From positions 992,001 through 1,056,000 of the forward strand of contig NZ_WTYD01000001.1 of the NCBI RefSeq assembly GCF_009827295.1: a stretch of DNA of 64,000 nucleotides. Direction: 5' to 3'. Positions 45,710 to 54,581 of the stretch are shown here, in pieces; within the stretch, counting starts at the first letter, position 1, and each line of letters begins with the position of its first letter. The notes beneath the pieces were generated by a model, which saw only the letters and a program-made list of their open reading frames with translations, was not told the DNA's origin and did not search any database. The position numbers and the translations under genes were made by a program. This DNA is from Qipengyuania pelagi (GTDB lineage: Bacteria > Pseudomonadota > Alphaproteobacteria > Sphingomonadales > Sphingomonadaceae).

Positions 45710-47572
45710 ATGACCGGTTTCCTCATTCTCGCTTTCCTGATCCTCGTCGCCAGCGTGGTCGCCGTCCCGCTGGCGAGCCGGTTCGGGCTCGGTTCGGTAC
45801 TGGGATATCTCCTCGCAGGCATGGCGATCAGTCCGCTGCTCGCGGCGCTGCGGGTGGATGTCGAGGCCTTGCAGGTCTTCGCCGAATTCGGCGTGGTGAT
45901 GATGCTGTTCATCGTCGGGCTGGAACTCGAGCCGAAGCGGTTGTGGGCAATGCGCGGCAAGCTTTTGGGGCTGGGCGGCGGACAGGTGCTGCTGACCACG
46001 CTCGCCATCGCCAGCATCGCGCTGATCGATGACCGGCCCTGGCAAACGGCGCTGGCGATCGGGATGGTCCTGGCGCTGTCCTCCACCGCCATTATCGTCC
46101 AGACCCTGACTGAAAAAAACCTGATGCGCTCCGAAGGGGGCGAGGCGAGTTTCAGCGTCCTGCTCGTGCAGGATGTCGCGGTGATCCCGATCCTCGCTCT
46201 GCTGCCCTTTCTCGCCATGCCGGAGCTGCTGGCGGTGGCGGGCGCACATGCGGGTGATGCGGCACATCATAGCGGGATCGACCTGACCGCGGCCATGCCG
46301 GTCTGGCTGGCAGCCCTTGTGCGCCTCGCGGCGGTGGGCGCTGTCGTCGCGCTCGGGATCTATGCGATCCGTCCGCTCTTCCGCTATATCGCCGCCGCCA
46401 ATCTGCGCGAGCTTTTCACCGCCGCCGCACTGGTGGTGGTGATCGGCATCGCTCTCCTTATGTCGCTGGTGGGTCTCAGCCCGGCGCTGGGCGCCTTCGT
46501 CGCGGGCGTCGTCCTCGCTACCAGCGAATACCGGCATGAGCTGGAAAGCGACATCAATCCTTTCAAAGGCCTGTTGCTCGGCCTGTTCTTCATCACCGTC
46601 GGGGCAGGCATCGATTTCGGCCTCGCCAGCGATATCTGGCCGACCGTCCTGTTCTGGGCGGTGGTGACGATTGCGGCCAAGATGGCGGTTCTGCTGGCCG
46701 TGGGCTGGCTCTACGGGCTTCGCAAGCAGGCGCTCTGGCTATTCGCGCTCAGCCTGCCCCAGGCGGGCGAGTTCGCCTTCGTCCTGATTTCTTTCGGGAT
46801 CGCAAGTGCGGTCTTCGACACTGCGCTAGCCGATCTGATGCTGCTGGTTGTGGCGCTGACCATGCTGCTCACGCCGCTGCTTTTCATCTTCTACGACAAG
46901 GTCATCGCCCATGCCTATTGCGCGGGCGACGAGCGCGAGGCGGACGCGATCGAGGAGGAAAATCCGGTCATCATCGCCGGGCGCGGGCGCATGGGCGGGA
47001 TCGTCGACCGGATGCTGCAAGCCGCTGGCTATTCCACCACCGTGATCGATTACGATTCGCACCAGCTCGAGATCGTGCGGAAATTCGGTTTCCGCACCTA
47101 TTTCGGCGATGCCACCCGGCCCGACCTGCTCGCATCGGCGGGAATCGAGAAGGCGCGGCTGCTGGTCGTCGCGCTCGACGAGCGGGAGCAGATCGACAGA
47201 TTGGTGAAATACGCGGTCAAGAATTTCCCCGACCTCCACGTCCTCGCCCGCGCGATCGATCGCAACCACGTCTACGAATTATGGGCTTACGGATGCCGCG
47301 ACATCGTGCGCGAGACTTATGACAGTTCGCTGCGCATGGGCCGCTCCGCGTTCGAGGCGCTGGGGATGGACGAGGCCCAGGCCGAAGCGGCCGCTGACGC
47401 GTTCGAGACCATGGATCGCAGCACCATGCGCGACATCGCCAATCTCTACCGCCTCGACATTCCCTATCACGAGAACGAGGCGCTGATTGCGCGGGTGCGG
47501 GAATTGCGCTCGGAATGGGACCCGATCCTGCGCGAACAGATGGACGATATACTGCGCAAACGCCCCTCCTGA
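45710..47572 (+). CDS. CPA2-family K+/H+ antiporter with TrkA-N domain (KefB-like)
   Basis: 620 residues. Twelve or so membrane helices (1-400) with the exchanger blocks LGSVLGYLLAGMAISPLL, FGVVMMLFIVGLELEPKRLW, LSSTAIIVQTLTEKNLM and ALGAFVAGVVLATSEYRHE. A cytosolic Rossmann RCK domain follows (NPVIIAGRGRMGGIVDRML from about 418) that senses nucleotide or glutathione state in KefB/KefC. It probably effluxes K+ in exchange for H+ under electrophile or pH stress. Ion specificity is inferred from the family. Confidence 0.9.
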   Translation: MTGFLILAFLILVASVVAVPLASRFGLGSVLGYLLAGMAISPLLAALRVDVEALQVFAEFGVVMMLFIVGLELEPKRLWAMRGKLLGLGGGQVLLTTLAIASIALIDDRPWQTALAIGMVLALSSTAIIVQTLTEKNLMRSEGGEASFSVLLVQDVAVIPILALLPFLAMPELLAVAGAHAGDAAHHSGIDLTAAMPVWLAALVRLAAVGAVVALGIYAIRPLFRYIAAANLRELFTAAALVVVIGIALLMSLVGLSPALGAFVAGVVLATSEYRHELESDINPFKGLLLGLFFITVGAGIDFGLASDIWPTVLFWAVVTIAAKMAVLLAVGWLYGLRKQALWLFALSLPQAGEFAFVLISFGIASAVFDTALADLMLLVVALTMLLTPLLFIFYDKVIAHAYCAGDEREADAIEEENPVIIAGRGRMGGIVDRMLQAAGYSTTVIDYDSHQLEIVRKFGFRTYFGDATRPDLLASAGIEKARLLVVALDEREQIDRLVKYAVKNFPDLHVLARAIDRNHVYELWAYGCRDIVRETYDSSLRMGRSAFEALGMDEAQAEAAADAFETMDRSTMRDIANLYRLDIPYHENEALIARVRELRSEWDPILREQMDDILRKRPS

Positions 47573-47679
47573 GCCCCCCTCACTCGCTCAGGCGCGATTA
47601 TCCAGCGATTCGGCGCAACGGTCGGCCATGGCGGAGCCATGTCTTTGTTCAAACGTTGGTCGTCGGAGAGGAGTTTGCG

Positions 47680-47862
47680 ATGGAATACGAAATCGATGAC
47701 GAACCGCAGGGCTTGCGTGACGAACCGGAAGGGGATCGGGATGGCGGTCTGGTTGAAGACCATATCGCGCTGAAAAATCAGTCGAGCGCCAGTCCCGAGG
47801 ATTATCCGAAAAAGCAGCGGCAGGATCAGTCGCTGACCCCATCGCCTGACAAGGGCGAATAA
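47680..47862 (+). CDS. small acidic protein, 60 residues
   Basis: Starts at ATG 47680 with a strong ribosome site (GGAGAGGAG, six bases upstream) and ends at 47862, just before a hairpin terminator at 47887. The sequence, MEYEIDDEPQGLRDEPEGDR and onwards, is rich in Asp, Glu, Pro and Lys and has no hydrophobic core, so it looks disordered. No family recognised. The strong ribosome site and closely following terminator support a real gene rather than chance. Confidence 0.6.
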   Translation: MEYEIDDEPQGLRDEPEGDRDGGLVEDHIALKNQSSASPEDYPKKQRQDQSLTPSPDKGE

Positions 47863-47886
47863 GCGGACCGTTTACGACAGGGCCGG

Positions 47887-47917
47887 GCCGGATTTCGATT
47901 CGGTCCGGCTTTTGTTT
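47887..47917 (+). terminator. hairpin terminator after the 60-residue gene
   Basis: GCCGGA (47887-47892) pairs with TCCGGC (47904-47909), extendable by two T-G pairs, followed by TTTTGTTT. It lies 24 bases after the stop at 47862, on the 3' side of the small acidic gene, and faces the tRNA-Ser gene, which is on the opposite strand. Confidence 0.75.
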
Positions 47918-47942
47918 CAAAAATTGCGTGGCTCGGAATGGA

Positions 47943-48032
47943 TGGCGGACAGGGTGGGATTCGAACCCACGGAGGGCTTGCACCCTCGCCGGTTTTCAAG
48001 ACCGGTGCATTCAACCGCTCTGCCACCTGTCC
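47943..48032 (-). tRNA. tRNA-Ser (anticodon UGA)
   Basis: Minus-strand gene of 90 bases with the 3' CCA encoded. The acceptor stem GGACAGG (5' end at 48032) pairs with CCTGTCC, then discriminator G and CCA. The anticodon loop is CTTGAAA, giving UGA, flanked by stem CCGGT/ACCGG. A long variable arm (CGAGGGTGCAAGCCCTCC) is typical of serine tRNA, and the T loop GGTTCGAATCC is intact. No integrated element is seen at either end. Confidence 0.95.
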
Positions 48033-48195
48033 GCGGTTCGTCCGCGCTACTGTGAACCTGCGCCGATGTCACGTCTCGAAATCGCGCTTGGAATCAGACA
48101 TCGCAAGCGGATAAATTTCGGGAACGAAGACAGGCCGTTTCGGGTAAGCGACAGACGACATTTCTTGTTCATCCCGCCTGTGAGACAAGCGCCTT

Positions 48196-49221
48196 ATGAA
48201 AATCAAGCACCTCCTCGCCAGCGCCGCGCTTTCCCTTTCGTCCCTGGCGATCGCCTCGCCCGCTGCGGCCCAGGGCAATCTGTCGTTCGACGCCTACCTG
48301 CAATTGGTCATCGCGAAGGCCCGCGCCCAGGGGGTGAGCGAGAGCACCATCGCGCGGATGACCGCCGGGCTCGAACCGAGTTCGCGGGTGATCGAACTCG
48401 ACCGCGACCAGCCCGGCTCATCTTCCGGCAGCGGATACCCGCCCCTGTCCGCCTATATCGATCGCCATGTCGATGCCGCGCGGATCAATGGCGGGCGGCG
48501 CGAATACCGTTCGGCGAGCGGCGTGTTGCGCGGGATCGAGCAGGAATATGGCGTGCCCGGCGATATCCTCGTCGCCATCTGGGGGCATGAGACGGCCTAT
48601 GGCGCGGTGCGCGGCGGGTTCGACCTGTCGCAGGCGCTGGCGACGCTCGCCTGGGAAGGCCGCCGCCGCGATCTGTTTGAGGCGGAGTTCATCGATCTGC
48701 TCAAGGTCGCTGACAAGGGCTATTCGCGCTCCGAATTGAAGGGCAGCTGGGCGGGGGCGTTCGGCAATCCGCAATTCCTCCCCAGCGTCTATCTGCGCCT
48801 CGCCACCGATGGCGATGGCGACGGGCGCGCGAACATCTTCACCAATCGCAGCGATACGCTAGCCTCGATCGCCAATTATTTCCGCGATGCCGGATGGCGG
48901 ACTGGCGAGCCCTGGGGCGTGCCTGCCTACGTGCCGTCGAGCTTCAATACCGACAGCGTGGCCACCGAACTGGTCGCCCCGGTCTGTCCGCGCGTCCACG
49001 AACGGCACAGCCAGTTCAAGACCGTGGAAGAATGGCGCGCTCTGGGCATCCAGCCCCAGCGGCCCTTGCCCGCCGGAACGATGGTGTCCCTCTTCCGCCC
49101 GGACGGGCCGGGCACACCGGCATGGCTCTTAACCACAAATTATCGGGTTATCCTCGAATATAACTGTTCGAACTATTACGCGATGAGTGTGGGGCTGCTG
49201 GCCGATGAGATTTCCCGTTAG
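48196..49221 (+). CDS. lytic murein transglycosylase, MltB family
   Basis: 341 residues with a signal peptide (MKIKHLLASAALSLSSLAIA, cleaved after PAAA). Cleaves the MurNAc-GlcNAc bond forming 1,6-anhydroMurNAc. The catalytic Glu is in AIWGHETAYG. Supporting blocks are RAGWAGAFGNPQ-like (KGSWAGAFGNPQFLPSVYL) and DGDGDGRANIFTNRSDTLAS. There is no lipobox, so it would be periplasmic and soluble, unlike lipid-anchored E. coli MltB. The RlpA-like gene starts 17 bases before its end, so the two are coupled. Confidence 0.92.
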   Translation: MKIKHLLASAALSLSSLAIASPAAAQGNLSFDAYLQLVIAKARAQGVSESTIARMTAGLEPSSRVIELDRDQPGSSSGSGYPPLSAYIDRHVDAARINGGRREYRSASGVLRGIEQEYGVPGDILVAIWGHETAYGAVRGGFDLSQALATLAWEGRRRDLFEAEFIDLLKVADKGYSRSELKGSWAGAFGNPQFLPSVYLRLATDGDGDGRANIFTNRSDTLASIANYFRDAGWRTGEPWGVPAYVPSSFNTDSVATELVAPVCPRVHERHSQFKTVEEWRALGIQPQRPLPAGTMVSLFRPDGPGTPAWLLTTNYRVILEYNCSNYYAMSVGLLADEISR

Positions 49222-50236
49222 CCGCATAGGCCTTCCGCTGTCGCGCACAGGAACGCTCCTGCTTTGTGGCGCATCGACGCTGTCGCTAGTCTCGTGCGGG
49301 CTTGGCGGGTTCGGGGGCGTGGATTCGGCTGCACAGGCTTCAGCGCCGAGCGCGGCGCGTTCGATTCCGACCGGTCCGGCTGCCGATTACCCCATGGTTC
49401 TGGGTGAACCGTTCACCATCGACGGGATCACCTATACGCCTGCGGATACCTATAATTACGACGAGGTCGGATACGCGACTTTCGACGACGACACGGCGGA
49501 CGGGATTACGGTCGCCCATCGCACGCTTCCCATGCCGAGCTATGTCGAGATCACCTCGCTCGAAAGCGGGCGCACGATCCTCGCCCGCGTCGAAAGGCGC
49601 GGCCCGATGACCAATACCCGCCTGCTCGGCCTCTCGCGCGCGGCAGCGGCACAGCTGGGCGTGGGCGAGGGCGCTCCCGTGCGGGTGCGCCGCGTCAACC
49701 CGCCCGAGGATCAGCGCGCCGAATTGCGCGCCGACCGCAGCGTCGATCCGCGCATGGAGACGCCGCAGGGCCTGCTCGACGTGCTCAAGCGCCAATTGCC
49801 CGAAGTCGGCAGCGTCTCGCTCGCCAAGCAGACGAGCGGCGCACGAACAGGCGCAGCGGGCGACACCCCGCGTGCGCCTATCGAGACTATCGACCCGACG
49901 ACGCAGATCGAGCCTGCGCCGACCGAAGCGCGCCCGACACCTTCGCCCGTTCCTGCCCCCAGTCCGGCATCCCCGGCGGCGACCGAGGACGTGACTCCGC
50001 CCGCTCCCGCAGCGACACCGGCAGCGCGCGGGGATTTCGCGGTGCAGGCAGGCGCCTATTCCTCGCGCGCTTCGGCCCAGAAGGTGGCCGACGCCATCGG
50101 CGGCTATCTCGAACCGGCGGGATCGCTCTTCCGGGTTCGCGTGGGGCCATTCGCCAACCGTGGAGAGGCGGCCAGCGCGCTCGCCAAGGTGCGCGGAGCG
50201 GGCTATAGGGACGCGCAGATCGTCACTACCAGATAG
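49205..50236 (+). CDS. RlpA-like SPOR-domain lipoprotein with degenerate DPBB active site
   Basis: 343 residues from ATG 49205, overlapping the MltB stop. Lipobox LSLVSC (Cys31). A double-psi beta-barrel (about 80-160) resembles RlpA: GYATFDDDTADGITVAHRTLP and SRAAAAQLGVG. A Pro-rich linker leads to a C-terminal SPOR domain (DFAVQAGAYSSRASAQKVAD; LFRVRVGPFANRGEAASAL), which binds denuded septal glycan. The barrel keeps the His (H105) but has Arg131-Arg132-Gly-Pro where active RlpA has Asp-Arg-Gly-Pro, so lytic activity is doubtful. It could act as a septal binder. Confidence 0.85.
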   Translation: MRFPVSRIGLPLSRTGTLLLCGASTLSLVSCGLGGFGGVDSAAQASAPSAARSIPTGPAADYPMVLGEPFTIDGITYTPADTYNYDEVGYATFDDDTADGITVAHRTLPMPSYVEITSLESGRTILARVERRGPMTNTRLLGLSRAAAAQLGVGEGAPVRVRRVNPPEDQRAELRADRSVDPRMETPQGLLDVLKRQLPEVGSVSLAKQTSGARTGAAGDTPRAPIETIDPTTQIEPAPTEARPTPSPVPAPSPASPAATEDVTPPAPAATPAARGDFAVQAGAYSSRASAQKVADAIGGYLEPAGSLFRVRVGPFANRGEAASALAKVRGAGYRDAQIVTTR

Positions 50237-50268
50237 AGCGCCGGACGCTTTCCGGTGCGGGAGCGAAA

Positions 50269-51435
50269 GTGCGGCTTCGTTTGAAATTCCTGAGTCTCGG
50301 CCTGGGCGGCGCATTGGCGGCCACCTCGGCAGGTCACGCAGCCCCCGCTGTGGATGCGCGCATTCCGACACCCTACGAAGCACCAATCGCCATGCTCGTC
50401 GATCTGTCGAGTGGGCAGACCCTGTTCGCCCGCGAGGAAGACCGGCGTTTCATGCCCGCCTCCATCACCAAGGTCATGACCACCATGGTGGCGTTCGAAT
50501 GGATGGAGCGCGGCAAGCTCTTCCCGCAACAGGTGATGACTGTCCGGCCCGACACGTTCCGCGCCTGGAACCGCAAGGGATCGACCATGTATCTGCCGCA
50601 CGATGCGCGCATCACGGTCGATGAATTGCTGCACGGAATTACCACCGTTTCCGCCAATGATGCATCGGTCGTGCTGGCGGAAGGCGCCGCCGGATCGGTC
50701 GCGCGCTGGGCGGCGGCGATGAACGACACGGCCGCGCGGCTCGGCATGGCGGACAGCCATTTCAACACACCGAACGGGTGGATGGATGACGGGCAGACCT
50801 TCGTCACCGCCCGCGATCTCGTCACGCTCGGTAGCGCGATGATCCGGCGCCACCCGTCGAAATATCACCACTTCGTGGGCAAGAAGGGGCTGGAATATAA
50901 CGGCATTCGCCAGAACAATCACGATCCCATCCGCGGCGTCGTGCCGGGTGCGGATGGCATCAAGACCGGCTTCACCAATCAGGCGGGCTACGGCTTTCTC
51001 GGCAGTGCGGAGCGCAATGGACGGCGGCTCGTCATGGTTGTGGCCGCTTCCCCGCGCGGGCGGGAGCGCAATGACGCGGCCCGCGCGCTGATCGAATGGG
51101 GCTTTAGCAATTTCGACAGCCGCCGCCTCTTCGAAACGAACGAGCGCATCGCGACCGCAAAGGTACAGGATGGCGGGGTATCCGAGATCGGGCTGGTTTC
51201 GCACCGGCCCGTGCGGCTATCGGTTCCGCATGGCAGGATGCCCAAGGTCGATCTCGCCGTGCGTTATGAGGGCCCTCTACGCGCGCCGATCGCCGATGAC
51301 GAGGAGGTGGCTCGCCTTATCGTGACGGTCGATGGCGAGCAGGTGAATACGCTGCCGCTCTATGCCGAGCGTCCGGTGACCGAAGCGACTGTGATCCAGC
51401 GTGTCTTTAACGGATTGTGGGGCTGGGCGGGATGA
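50269..51435 (+). CDS. dacC: D-alanyl-D-alanine carboxypeptidase (PBP5/6 type)
   Basis: 388 residues from GTG 50269, with GGGAGCGAAA upstream. Signal peptide (LSLGLGGALAATSAGHAA). The serine peptidase motifs are all present: S-I-T-K (MPASITKVMTTMVAF), S-A-N-D (TTVSANDASVVLAE) and K-T-G (DGIKTGFTNQAG). A C-terminal beta-sandwich follows. It trims the terminal D-Ala from stem peptides. The last residues NGLWGWAG end without a clear amphipathic anchor helix. The stop overlaps tmk by four bases (ATGA). dacC versus dacA naming is a guess from alphaproteobacterial usage. Confidence 0.9.
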   Translation: MRLRLKFLSLGLGGALAATSAGHAAPAVDARIPTPYEAPIAMLVDLSSGQTLFAREEDRRFMPASITKVMTTMVAFEWMERGKLFPQQVMTVRPDTFRAWNRKGSTMYLPHDARITVDELLHGITTVSANDASVVLAEGAAGSVARWAAAMNDTAARLGMADSHFNTPNGWMDDGQTFVTARDLVTLGSAMIRRHPSKYHHFVGKKGLEYNGIRQNNHDPIRGVVPGADGIKTGFTNQAGYGFLGSAERNGRRLVMVVAASPRGRERNDAARALIEWGFSNFDSRRLFETNERIATAKVQDGGVSEIGLVSHRPVRLSVPHGRMPKVDLAVRYEGPLRAPIADDEEVARLIVTVDGEQVNTLPLYAERPVTEATVIQRVFNGLWGWAG

Positions 51436-52079
51436 GCGCGGACGAGAATGCGCGCTTCATCGCGTTCGAGGGTGGGGAGGGGACCGGCAAGTCCACGCAG
51501 GCGCGCCTGCTGGCCGAACGGCTTCGTGCCCGCAATCTCGACACGGTGCTTACGCGCGAGCCGGGAGGTACGCCTGGTGCCGAGGCGATCCGAACGCTCC
51601 TGCTCGATCCTCCGGGCGAAGGCTGGCCCATGCGCGCCGAAGCGCTGCTGTTCGCCGCCGCGCGCGCCGATCATGTCGCGCAGCTGATCCGGCCTGCCTT
51701 GTCGCACGGGAAATGGGTCGTCTGCGACCGGTTCCTGGATTCGAGTCGCGCCTATCAGGGGCTCGCCGGCGATCTGGGGGACGATCTGGTGCGCGCCCTG
51801 CACGATCGGGGCAGCGAGGGACTGCTGCCGGATTTGACCGTGGTTATCACCGCCGATGCCGAGACGATCGCGTCCCGGCTGTCCGCGCGCGATGGCGATA
51901 CGAGTGATGCGATCGGCGGGCGGGACGCCTCCTATCACGCGCGCGTCAATGCTGCCTTCGTGCGCTTCGCCGAGGCGGAACCCGATCGCTTCGCGGTGGT
52001 GGATGGAATGGGCGAGCCGGATCAGGTCGCCGAGCGTGTCTGGCAGGCGGTATCGCCTTTGCTCGACGGTGGTACATGA
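51432..52079 (+). CDS. tmk: thymidylate kinase
   Basis: 215 residues from ATG 51432 (ATGA overlap with the carboxypeptidase). Phosphorylates dTMP to dTDP. P-loop FEGGEGTGKSTQARLL; DR(x) motif in WVVCDRFLDSSRAYQG; LID region around RDGDTSDAIGGRDASYHARV. Followed by holB with another ATGA overlap, the standard tmk-holB pair. Confidence 0.95.
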   Translation: MSADENARFIAFEGGEGTGKSTQARLLAERLRARNLDTVLTREPGGTPGAEAIRTLLLDPPGEGWPMRAEALLFAAARADHVAQLIRPALSHGKWVVCDRFLDSSRAYQGLAGDLGDDLVRALHDRGSEGLLPDLTVVITADAETIASRLSARDGDTSDAIGGRDASYHARVNAAFVRFAEAEPDRFAVVDGMGEPDQVAERVWQAVSPLLDGGT

Positions 52080-53029
52080 CATTGATCGGGCATGATAACG
52101 CCCGCGCGGCCTGGCGCGATGCGCTGGAGGGCGAGCGGATGCACCATGCCTGGCTGCTGGCGGGCAAGGCGGGGCTGGGCAAGATGCAGTTCGCCCTCGC
52201 CGCGGCGCGTGAGCTGGTCGGGGCCGCGCCGGGACTGGAGCAGCACCCCGATATCCATGTACTCACCAATCTCCCCAAGGACGACAAGGAAGAGAAGAAG
52301 CGCGAGGAGGGCAAGCCTTACGAAACCAAGCGCAATATCGCGATCGCGCAGATCCGCGCCATGCAGCAACGGCTGACGACCCGCCCCACACTGGGCGAAA
52401 GGCGCGCGATCATCATCGACCCGGCCGACGATATGGAGCGCAACGCGTCGAACGCCCTGCTGAAGAGCCTGGAGGAGCCGCCGCGCGGCACCTATTTCCT
52501 GCTCGTCAGCCATCGGCCTTCGCGGTTGCTGCCCACGATCCGCTCGCGGTGCCGCACGCTCCGCTTCGCTGCCCTGCCGGACGATGCGATGGAAGCGATC
52601 CTCGTCGAACAGGCATCCGATTGCGATGCCGCCACCCGCTCCGCCGCGATCGCCGCAGCCGCTGGATCGCCCGGTCGCGCGCTCGGTTTCATTGCCAGCG
52701 GCCTCGGTCCGGTCGCGGAGCTGATGCGGAGGATCCTGGGCGAGGGGGATGCCGGGTTCGTATTGCGCGGCGAACTCGCCGCCTCGCTCGGTGCGCGCCC
52801 CGATCGCGCGAAGCTCGAAGCCGCACTCGATCTCGCGCGCTCCATCCTCGACGAAGACCTCGACACGCTCCCGGCGGACACACTGACGCCGCGTGTCGAA
52901 GCCCATGCCGAGTTGGTGCGCCTGACCGGCGAGCTGGCGACCTACAATTACGACCCCGGCCTGCTGGCGATGGAAATCGGCACCTTGCTCGCCGGAGCCG
53001 CCCCGGCTAGCGAACGCGCCAATGTCTGA
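52076..53029 (+). CDS. holB: DNA polymerase III subunit delta'
   Basis: 317 residues. Part of the clamp loader. AAA+ fold with IGHDNARAAWRDALEGERMH at the start, a degenerate P loop (LAGKAGLGKMQFA) as expected for the non-hydrolysing delta' subunit, and the arginine-bearing FLLVSHRPSRLLPTIRSRC with NALLKSLEEPP before it. The insert KDDKEEKKREEGKPYE is charged and probably a surface loop. The stop overlaps metG by eight bases. Confidence 0.93.
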   Translation: MTLIGHDNARAAWRDALEGERMHHAWLLAGKAGLGKMQFALAAARELVGAAPGLEQHPDIHVLTNLPKDDKEEKKREEGKPYETKRNIAIAQIRAMQQRLTTRPTLGERRAIIIDPADDMERNASNALLKSLEEPPRGTYFLLVSHRPSRLLPTIRSRCRTLRFAALPDDAMEAILVEQASDCDAATRSAAIAAAAGSPGRALGFIASGLGPVAELMRRILGEGDAGFVLRGELAASLGARPDRAKLEAALDLARSILDEDLDTLPADTLTPRVEAHAELVRLTGELATYNYDPGLLAMEIGTLLAGAAPASERANV

Positions 53030-54581
53030 ACCCTTCTATATCACGACGGCGATCAATTACCCCAATGGTCGCCCCCATATCGGCCACGCCTACGAGGCGA
53101 TCGCCGCCGATGTCATCGCACGTTTCCAGCGTCTGCGCGGGCGCGACGTCCGCTTCCAGACCGGGACTGACGAACACGGCCTCAAAATGGCGCGCAAGGC
53201 CGAGGAACAGGGCCGCACCCCGCGCGAACTTGCCGACGAAATGTCGGGATATTTCAGAGTGATGGACGACACTCTCGATATTTCCTACGATCGGTTCATC
53301 CGCACGGTGGAGCCGGATCATCATGCCGCCAGCCAGGCGATCTGGCGCGCGATGGAGGCGAAGGGCGACCTTTATCTCGATCGCTACGAAGGCTGGTATT
53401 CAGTCCGCGACGAAGCCTATTACGACGAGAGCGAGCTGAGCGAGGACGCCGAGGGCGCCAAGCTGTCGCCCCAGGGCACCCCGGTGGAATGGACGGTCGA
53501 GGAAAGCTGGTTCTTCCGCCTTTCCAACTATCAGGATCGCCTGCTCGAATTGCTCAACCACCCCGGCTTCCTCGAACCGGAGAGCCGCCGCAACGAGATG
53601 ATCGCTTTCGTCTCGCAGGGCCTGCGGGATCTGTCGGTCAGCCGCACCAGCTTCGACTGGGGCGTGAAGGTACCGGGGAGCGACGACCATGTGATGTATG
53701 TCTGGGTCGATGCGCTCACGAATTACATCACCGGCCTCGGCTACCCGGAAGATACCGAGGAATGGCGCAAATTCTGGCCTGCCAGCCTGCATCTGATCGG
53801 CAAGGATATCGTCCGTTTTCACACCGTCTATTGGCCGGCCTTCCTGATGAGCGCCGATCTCCCGGTGCCGCAAAAGGTGTTCGGCCACGGTTTCATCCTC
53901 AATCGCGGGCAGAAGGAATCGAAGTCGCTCGGCAACGTGACCGATCCGCTCGCGCTGGCCGAGACGTTCGGCGTCGATAATCTGCGCTACTTCCTGATGC
54001 GCGAAGTCGCCTTCGGGCAGGACGGCAGCTATTCCCCGCAGGCGATCGTGGCGCGCTGCAATGCCGAACTCGCCAACAGTTTCGGCAATCTGGTGCAGCG
54101 GACCTTGTCGATGATCGCCAAGAACATGGACGGCGCCATCCTTGATTTCGAGGCATCGGGTGAAGATAAGGCCCTGCTTTCCATGGTACAATCGGCCTGC
54201 CGTGAAGCTCTGCCGCGCGAGTTCGAGGCGCTTTCCTTCAGCACCGGCATCGAAGCGTGGATGCAGGCGGTGTGGGCGTGCAACCAGTATGTCGACGAGC
54301 AGGCCCCCTGGGCGTTGCGCAAGACCGATCCGAAGCGGATGGAGGCGGTCTTGTTGACGCTCTACGTCGCGATCCGCGATCTCGCGCTCGCGATCCAGCC
54401 CGTCGTGCCCAGCAAGGCCAAGGCCGTGCTGGATATGCTTGGCATCGCCGAAGACCAGCGCACTTATGCCGACCTTGCCAACCAGAGCTGGTACGGCGCG
54501 CTCGTTTCGTCAGGGCATCGGATCGGCAAGCCCGAGCCTCAATTCCCGCGCCTTGACCTGCCCGATGCCGAGGCAACCTGA
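53022..54581 (+). CDS. metG: methionyl-tRNA synthetase
   Basis: 519 residues. Class I synthetase: HIGH motif in YPNGRPHIGHAYEA, KMSKS as KESKS in GQKESKSLGNVTDP, and an anticodon-binding helical domain at the C-terminus. No zinc knuckle of the four-cysteine type is seen, and there is no C-terminal dimerisation (OB) domain, giving the short form. It overlaps holB (eight bases) and tatD (one base, TGATG), so it belongs to a tightly coupled run. Confidence 0.96.
   Translation: MSEPFYITTAINYPNGRPHIGHAYEAIAADVIARFQRLRGRDVRFQTGTDEHGLKMARKAEEQGRTPRELADEMSGYFRVMDDTLDISYDRFIRTVEPDHHAASQAIWRAMEAKGDLYLDRYEGWYSVRDEAYYDESELSEDAEGAKLSPQGTPVEWTVEESWFFRLSNYQDRLLELLNHPGFLEPESRRNEMIAFVSQGLRDLSVSRTSFDWGVKVPGSDDHVMYVWVDALTNYITGLGYPEDTEEWRKFWPASLHLIGKDIVRFHTVYWPAFLMSADLPVPQKVFGHGFILNRGQKESKSLGNVTDPLALAETFGVDNLRYFLMREVAFGQDGSYSPQAIVARCNAELANSFGNLVQRTLSMIAKNMDGAILDFEASGEDKALLSMVQSACREALPREFEALSFSTGIEAWMQAVWACNQYVDEQAPWALRKTDPKRMEAVLLTLYVAIRDLALAIQPVVPSKAKAVLDMLGIAEDQRTYADLANQSWYGALVSSGHRIGKPEPQFPRLDLPDAEAT

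Noticed and set aside
48117..48145. GGAAC before the MltB-type gene as an EcfG promoter
   Set aside because: The only downstream GTT-like -10 is about 10 bases away, far from the 16-17 required.
47928..48590. 220-residue plus-strand frame beginning MARNGWRTGWDSNPRRAC
   Set aside because: The WDSNPRR phrase is the known false translation of the reverse strand of a serine tRNA gene; the frame then runs out of frame through the lytic transglycosylase gene.
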